64,000 nt of DNA, from NCBI RefSeq assembly GCF_000182925.2, contig NC_026504.1:4712001-4776000 (forward strand). Direction: 5' to 3'. Positions 61,026-64,000 of the stretch are shown piece after piece; the stretch's first letter is position 1; each line of letters begins with the position of its first letter. A model generated the notes under the pieces. It ran no database searches. It was not told where the DNA came from and was given only the letters and a program-made list of their open reading frames with translations. The position numbers were made by a program, and so were the translations under genes. This stretch comes from Neurospora crassa OR74A (Eukaryota > Ascomycota > Sordariomycetes > Sordariales > Sordariaceae).

Positions 61026-64000
61026 CTAGCTCCCAGTCTGTCTCCTCGCTAGCCCCGGCCGTCCGCTGACACTGCCATGACGACTACCAATATTTTCATT
61101 CACCACCGACGCCGACGGCGCCGGACTCGACGACCGGCTCCCTGCTGAACCAACACTCTCAAACTTTTCCACCAGGTCCAACACCCTCGTTCTCGTCCTT
61201 TTGGGTAGCCCACCCGGGCCAGGAGAGGGAGACGGACGCGGCGGTGGAGGTTGCATTGCCTGCTGCGACTGCGAATGAAGCAACTCCAAATCGAGTGACG
61301 ACGACGACGACGACTCGTGTGGTTGTTCTTGTTCTTGTTGTTGTTGTTGCTGCTGCTGCTGCTGCAGCTCAGCCAACGCCTCAGCAGAAGTCCGCACCTC
61401 CGACACCGAAGGCAGCGCAACCTTCTCCATCTTGACCGCCTCGGCCACGTGTAGCGTCGCGGTGCCGGTGTCGGATACACCGCTTGCTACGCTCCGGAGG
61501 GAGTGCACGCTGTAGGTTGAGCGGATGGAGGGGACGTAGGATCTGCGGTGGGTGTGACCACGGTCATAGGTTTTCTCGGGAGAGGGCGAGGGTAAAGGGG
61601 TGATTTGAATATGGTTTTCTCCTGATGGTGTTAAGCCGAATCCCTCGGACGAGGGTGTTGTGGGGTTGAGACCCAGTGTGCTTGGTTGACTGCGGATGGC
61701 GGTGCGGGATTTGGTTGGAGAAGGAGGTTGGAGGAATGAGAAGTCTGACGACTGCTGCTGAGGCTGTCGTTGAGTAAATTCTGACAGTTGGGGGGAGAGT
61801 GATGGCGAGGTAGGATGCGAGAGGGAAAGGGTGAGTGGAGATGGAAGGGCTAAATCCAGCAGAGGGAACGGCGAGGGGACCCGTTTGCGGGTAAGGCTCC
61901 CATTTGAGTCAAGATAGATCTGAGGATGGTCCTGACCGGGGACTTCTGACGCAGGCGTTCGCATCGAGTTTGTCTCCGACTGAAGCTCGTGCTCTGACTG
62001 CTGCTGACTACCGCCGGATATCTTCCTCGTACTCTCACCGGCAATGATTTCGATGGTATCCGGTGTCTGTCCCCCGGCCCGTTCCTTCCCCTTCCCCTTA
62101 TCAACGTTGCTGGGGGTTCCGCTTCTACTACTTCTGCTGCCTCCCTCATTGACATCACACAGAATGATGGACTCCTCCCGCTCAATCTCCGCGTTAACCA
62201 CCCTCAGGCGCTCTTTGGGCACAGTAAACATCACCTGCACCAACCGCTGCTCGACCGCCTTCTCCACATCCCACTCATCACCCTGGCCTCCATCCCTCTC
62301 GGTGTCATTATGCTCCCCTCCAGCGGCTTGACCAGCCGATGACTTCTCTCCATTGATATCCCAGGCCTCACGGCCCTGCTTCCTCCTCACCAGCCCCAAG
62401 CCCAAGGCGCCGGGATTGAAACCGATCAAAGAGAGGTGAGGGTGATCAAAACCACTAGCTTCGTTACTATGCAACAAGCTCTCCTTGGTCGGACTATCAT
62501 CGCCACCGGAGCTGCCTGACCCGCCCGACCCTCCGTTGACGCTGAGCATCCGCTTAAGGCTGCCCAGCCAGCTGCGCGGACGGGAGTCGAGACGGGAGTT
62601 TCGACGAGTTTTGGATGGCGAACTAGGGATAGGTTCCCAATCCTCTTCGGACTCTTCACGTTCCCCGCCCTCTTCCGCACTCGGCTGCTCGTTGTTGCCT
62701 GACCCGGACATAGGAAACAGAAGGTCAGCGCCTTCAGCCTGTAGGGAGTTGAAGTTGGGAGTTGGCGTGGGAAGATTGGATTTGGCGGATGCGAAGGCTG
62801 TCGAACCGGAGTGGGATCCACTAGAAGCGGAGGGGGCTACGAGGGAGTGGTTGCTGCCGCCGCTGTTGCCAGACTCGCCGCTGCCGGAACTTCTTGGCTT
62901 GGGAATATCTCCTGCTGCAGCCGCTGAATGCTGATGATGGGCAGGGGAGAGTGGGGGCGCCTGTTGATGCTCTCCGCCCGAAATGAAACTGAATGCGCTG
63001 CGGTCGGAAAGGTTGCTTCCAGTGCGATGGTCGCTGCCTGCGCGGGCGTCGTCCGAAATATCCACCATGCTCTTACTCAATGGGTTGGAGGCCCTAGACT
63101 TGGTAGACTTGTTGGATGCTCGGCGGGCCGGTGATGTTACCACACGCGTTGTTGTACTAGTAGGTGATAGGGGCTGGTGCGTGGCAGCCTCGAGCGAAGC
63201 AGCGGTAGCTGCCCGGTGAGTGGTGGTCACGGATCCATGCCGGCTGATTTTGGCGGCCAGAACGGCGTCCGCCACGTCCACATCAGTCTTCCAGCCCCGG
63301 ACTTCCGGGTCTTGAGATTGCCCCTGCTTTGGAGAGAAGGATATGACCTCAGGCGGTGGTAAGCCGGGGCTTGACTTTTCGTCGTTCAAACTCCCTCCGC
63401 TTCCGCTCTCACTGCTAGTTGGCGCATATGGCGTGCTGGCCACGGCTCCAGCCCGTAGGATGCTTCCGGCCGGAGTAATGAATGGATCGTCGTCATATTC
63501 GGGGCTGATCAGCCGCCCGGACGCCCCTAGATCTCTTCCGTCTTTCTCGTTGTATTCGTCGTCTTCTTCTGCTTCCTCGTAGATAGGGTGGATCCCATTA
63601 GGATTCACGTCCTCTCTTCCCGGCAGCGGCGCGAAATCCATACCATGAGTAGGGATATAGAGGCCCCTCGCGTTGCGTAACCTGCCGACTCCGGATCCGG
63701 TGCTATTAGCAGCCGGCGGGCCGGATGGCTGGTAAAGATCTGGTTGGCCAACAACTTGATACCCACCACTCAGATACCGGGTGCCCTGCCCATTCGAGTC
63801 GCTGTTGGTGTTCCAGGGGAACTGGAAGCCGAATCCGCTGCTTCCTTGCTCGGCCAAATCATTGTCGTAACTGGTGTAACTGGATGGATTCTCGCCCCAG
63901 TCATGAATGTTATGCCTGATGGTACCCCCAAACCCTGTGCCGTAGATACTAGGGGTCATGCCCTTGGACAAGCTGCGAAGAGCTCGGTCGCGCTGAGCCC
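61026..64000 (-). CDS. large low-complexity protein, partial at right edge
   Basis: An uninterrupted minus-strand frame from the right window edge to the stop at 61026 covers about 990 codons; the start lies outside the window. I do not recognise the protein. Visible parts from the N-terminal side: TPSIYGTGFGGTIRHN, an acidic stretch (YEEAEEDDEYNEKDGR), GWKTDVDVADAVLAAK, several Ser/Gly/Pro-rich disordered regions, basic RRKQGREAW, a segment EKAVEQRLVQVMFTVPKERL with LRVVNAEIEREE, a run of about 11 Gln near nt 61337-61370, and a C-terminal LPKRTRTRVLDLVEKFES. No transmembrane span or catalytic motif is seen in this part. It resembles the long disordered cytoplasmic tail of a fungal membrane or scaffold protein, but that is a guess. 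In-frame introns cannot be excluded. Confidence 0.75.
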   Translation of the reverse strand, partial: AQRDRALRSLSKGMTPSIYGTGFGGTIRHNIHDWGENPSSYTSYDNDLAEQGSSGFGFQFPWNTNSDSNGQGTRYLSGGYQVVGQPDLYQPSGPPAANSTGSGVGRLRNARGLYIPTHGMDFAPLPGREDVNPNGIHPIYEEAEEDDEYNEKDGRDLGASGRLISPEYDDDPFITPAGSILRAGAVASTPYAPTSSESGSGGSLNDEKSSPGLPPPEVISFSPKQGQSQDPEVRGWKTDVDVADAVLAAKISRHGSVTTTHRAATAASLEAATHQPLSPTSTTTRVVTSPARRASNKSTKSRASNPLSKSMVDISDDARAGSDHRTGSNLSDRSAFSFISGGEHQQAPPLSPAHHQHSAAAAGDIPKPRSSGSGESGNSGGSNHSLVAPSASSGSHSGSTAFASAKSNLPTPTPNFNSLQAEGADLLFPMSGSGNNEQPSAEEGGEREESEEDWEPIPSSPSKTRRNSRLDSRPRSWLGSLKRMLSVNGGSGGSGSSGGDDSPTKESLLHSNEASGFDHPHLSLIGFNPGALGLGLVRRKQGREAWDINGEKSSAGQAAGGEHNDTERDGGQGDEWDVEKAVEQRLVQVMFTVPKERLRVVNAEIEREESIILCDVNEGGSRSSRSGTPSNVDKGKGKERAGGQTPDTIEIIAGESTRKISGGSQQQSEHELQSETNSMRTPASEVPGQDHPQIYLDSNGSLTRKRVPSPFPLLDLALPSPLTLSLSHPTSPSLSPQLSEFTQRQPQQQSSDFSFLQPPSPTKSRTAIRSQPSTLGLNPTTPSSEGFGLTPSGENHIQITPLPSPSPEKTYDRGHTHRRSYVPSIRSTYSVHSLRSVASGVSDTGTATLHVAEAVKMEKVALPSVSEVRTSAEALAELQQQQQQQQQQEQEQPHESSSSSSLDLELLHSQSQQAMQPPPPRPSPSPGPGGLPKRTRTRVLDLVEKFESVGSAGSRSSSPAPSASVVNENIGSRHGSVSGRPGLARRQTGS

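Overview
The window looks like a chromosome segment of a filamentous ascomycete of the Sordariales, most likely Neurospora. Three things point there. Genes have short introns of 50-120 bp with GTRNGT donors and CTRAC-like branch sites. A transposon relic is heavily AT-biased and stop-riddled, as expected after repeat-induced point mutation (RIP). The 13.2-kb central gene encodes a cytoplasmic dynein heavy chain that, after removing an in-frame 66-nt intron, is 4367 codons long; that equals the length I remember for N. crassa RO-1. No database was consulted.

Layout, left to right. 1-8.0 kb is gene-poor and holds a tRNA-Gly(GCC) and a 49-bp poly(A) tract. 8.0-13 kb carries a seven-exon dynamin/Mx-type GTPase, an intron-containing tRNA-Arg(CCU), and a PHP-family histidinol-phosphatase with a perfect CPC-1/Gcn4 site upstream. 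14.6-16.4 kb encodes a Q-rich protein with a FAR1/WRKY-GCM1-type zinc-binding domain. 18.3-31.6 kb is the dynein heavy chain ro-1. 34.0-37.0 kb has a seven-span membrane protein and an AcpS-type phosphopantetheinyl transferase whose fold is interrupted by a repeat-rich insert. A tRNA-Val(CAC) lies between that gene and a convergent cyclin-L-like gene (37.9-39.0 kb). Divergent from the cyclin is a dynamin-like nuclear GTPase (40.3-44.3 kb) with six SUMO-type motifs. tRNA-Lys(CUU) follows, then a minus-strand WSC-domain wall sensor (48.1-49.6 kb), a gene-poor stretch (49.6-55.3 kb) and a minus-strand secreted Thr-rich protein (55.3-56.7 kb).

57.08-60.42 kb is a dead Mutator-like (MULE/Hop-type) DNA transposon with ~92-bp terminal inverted repeats and an 8-bp target duplication. 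It abuts a 180-bp MITE-like element flanked by TA (60.43-60.61 kb). The last 3 kb hold the 3' part of a large, low-complexity minus-strand gene that runs off the right edge.

The genes are unrelated housekeeping or cell-biological functions (motor transport, histidine synthesis, mitochondrial ACP activation, transcription or splicing cyclin, wall sensing), not a cluster. The most unusual items are the repeat-interrupted AcpS, the SUMO-motif array on the nuclear GTPase, the MULE/MITE junction beside a host gene that shares the MULE DNA-binding module, and three introns that are multiples of three and free of stops.
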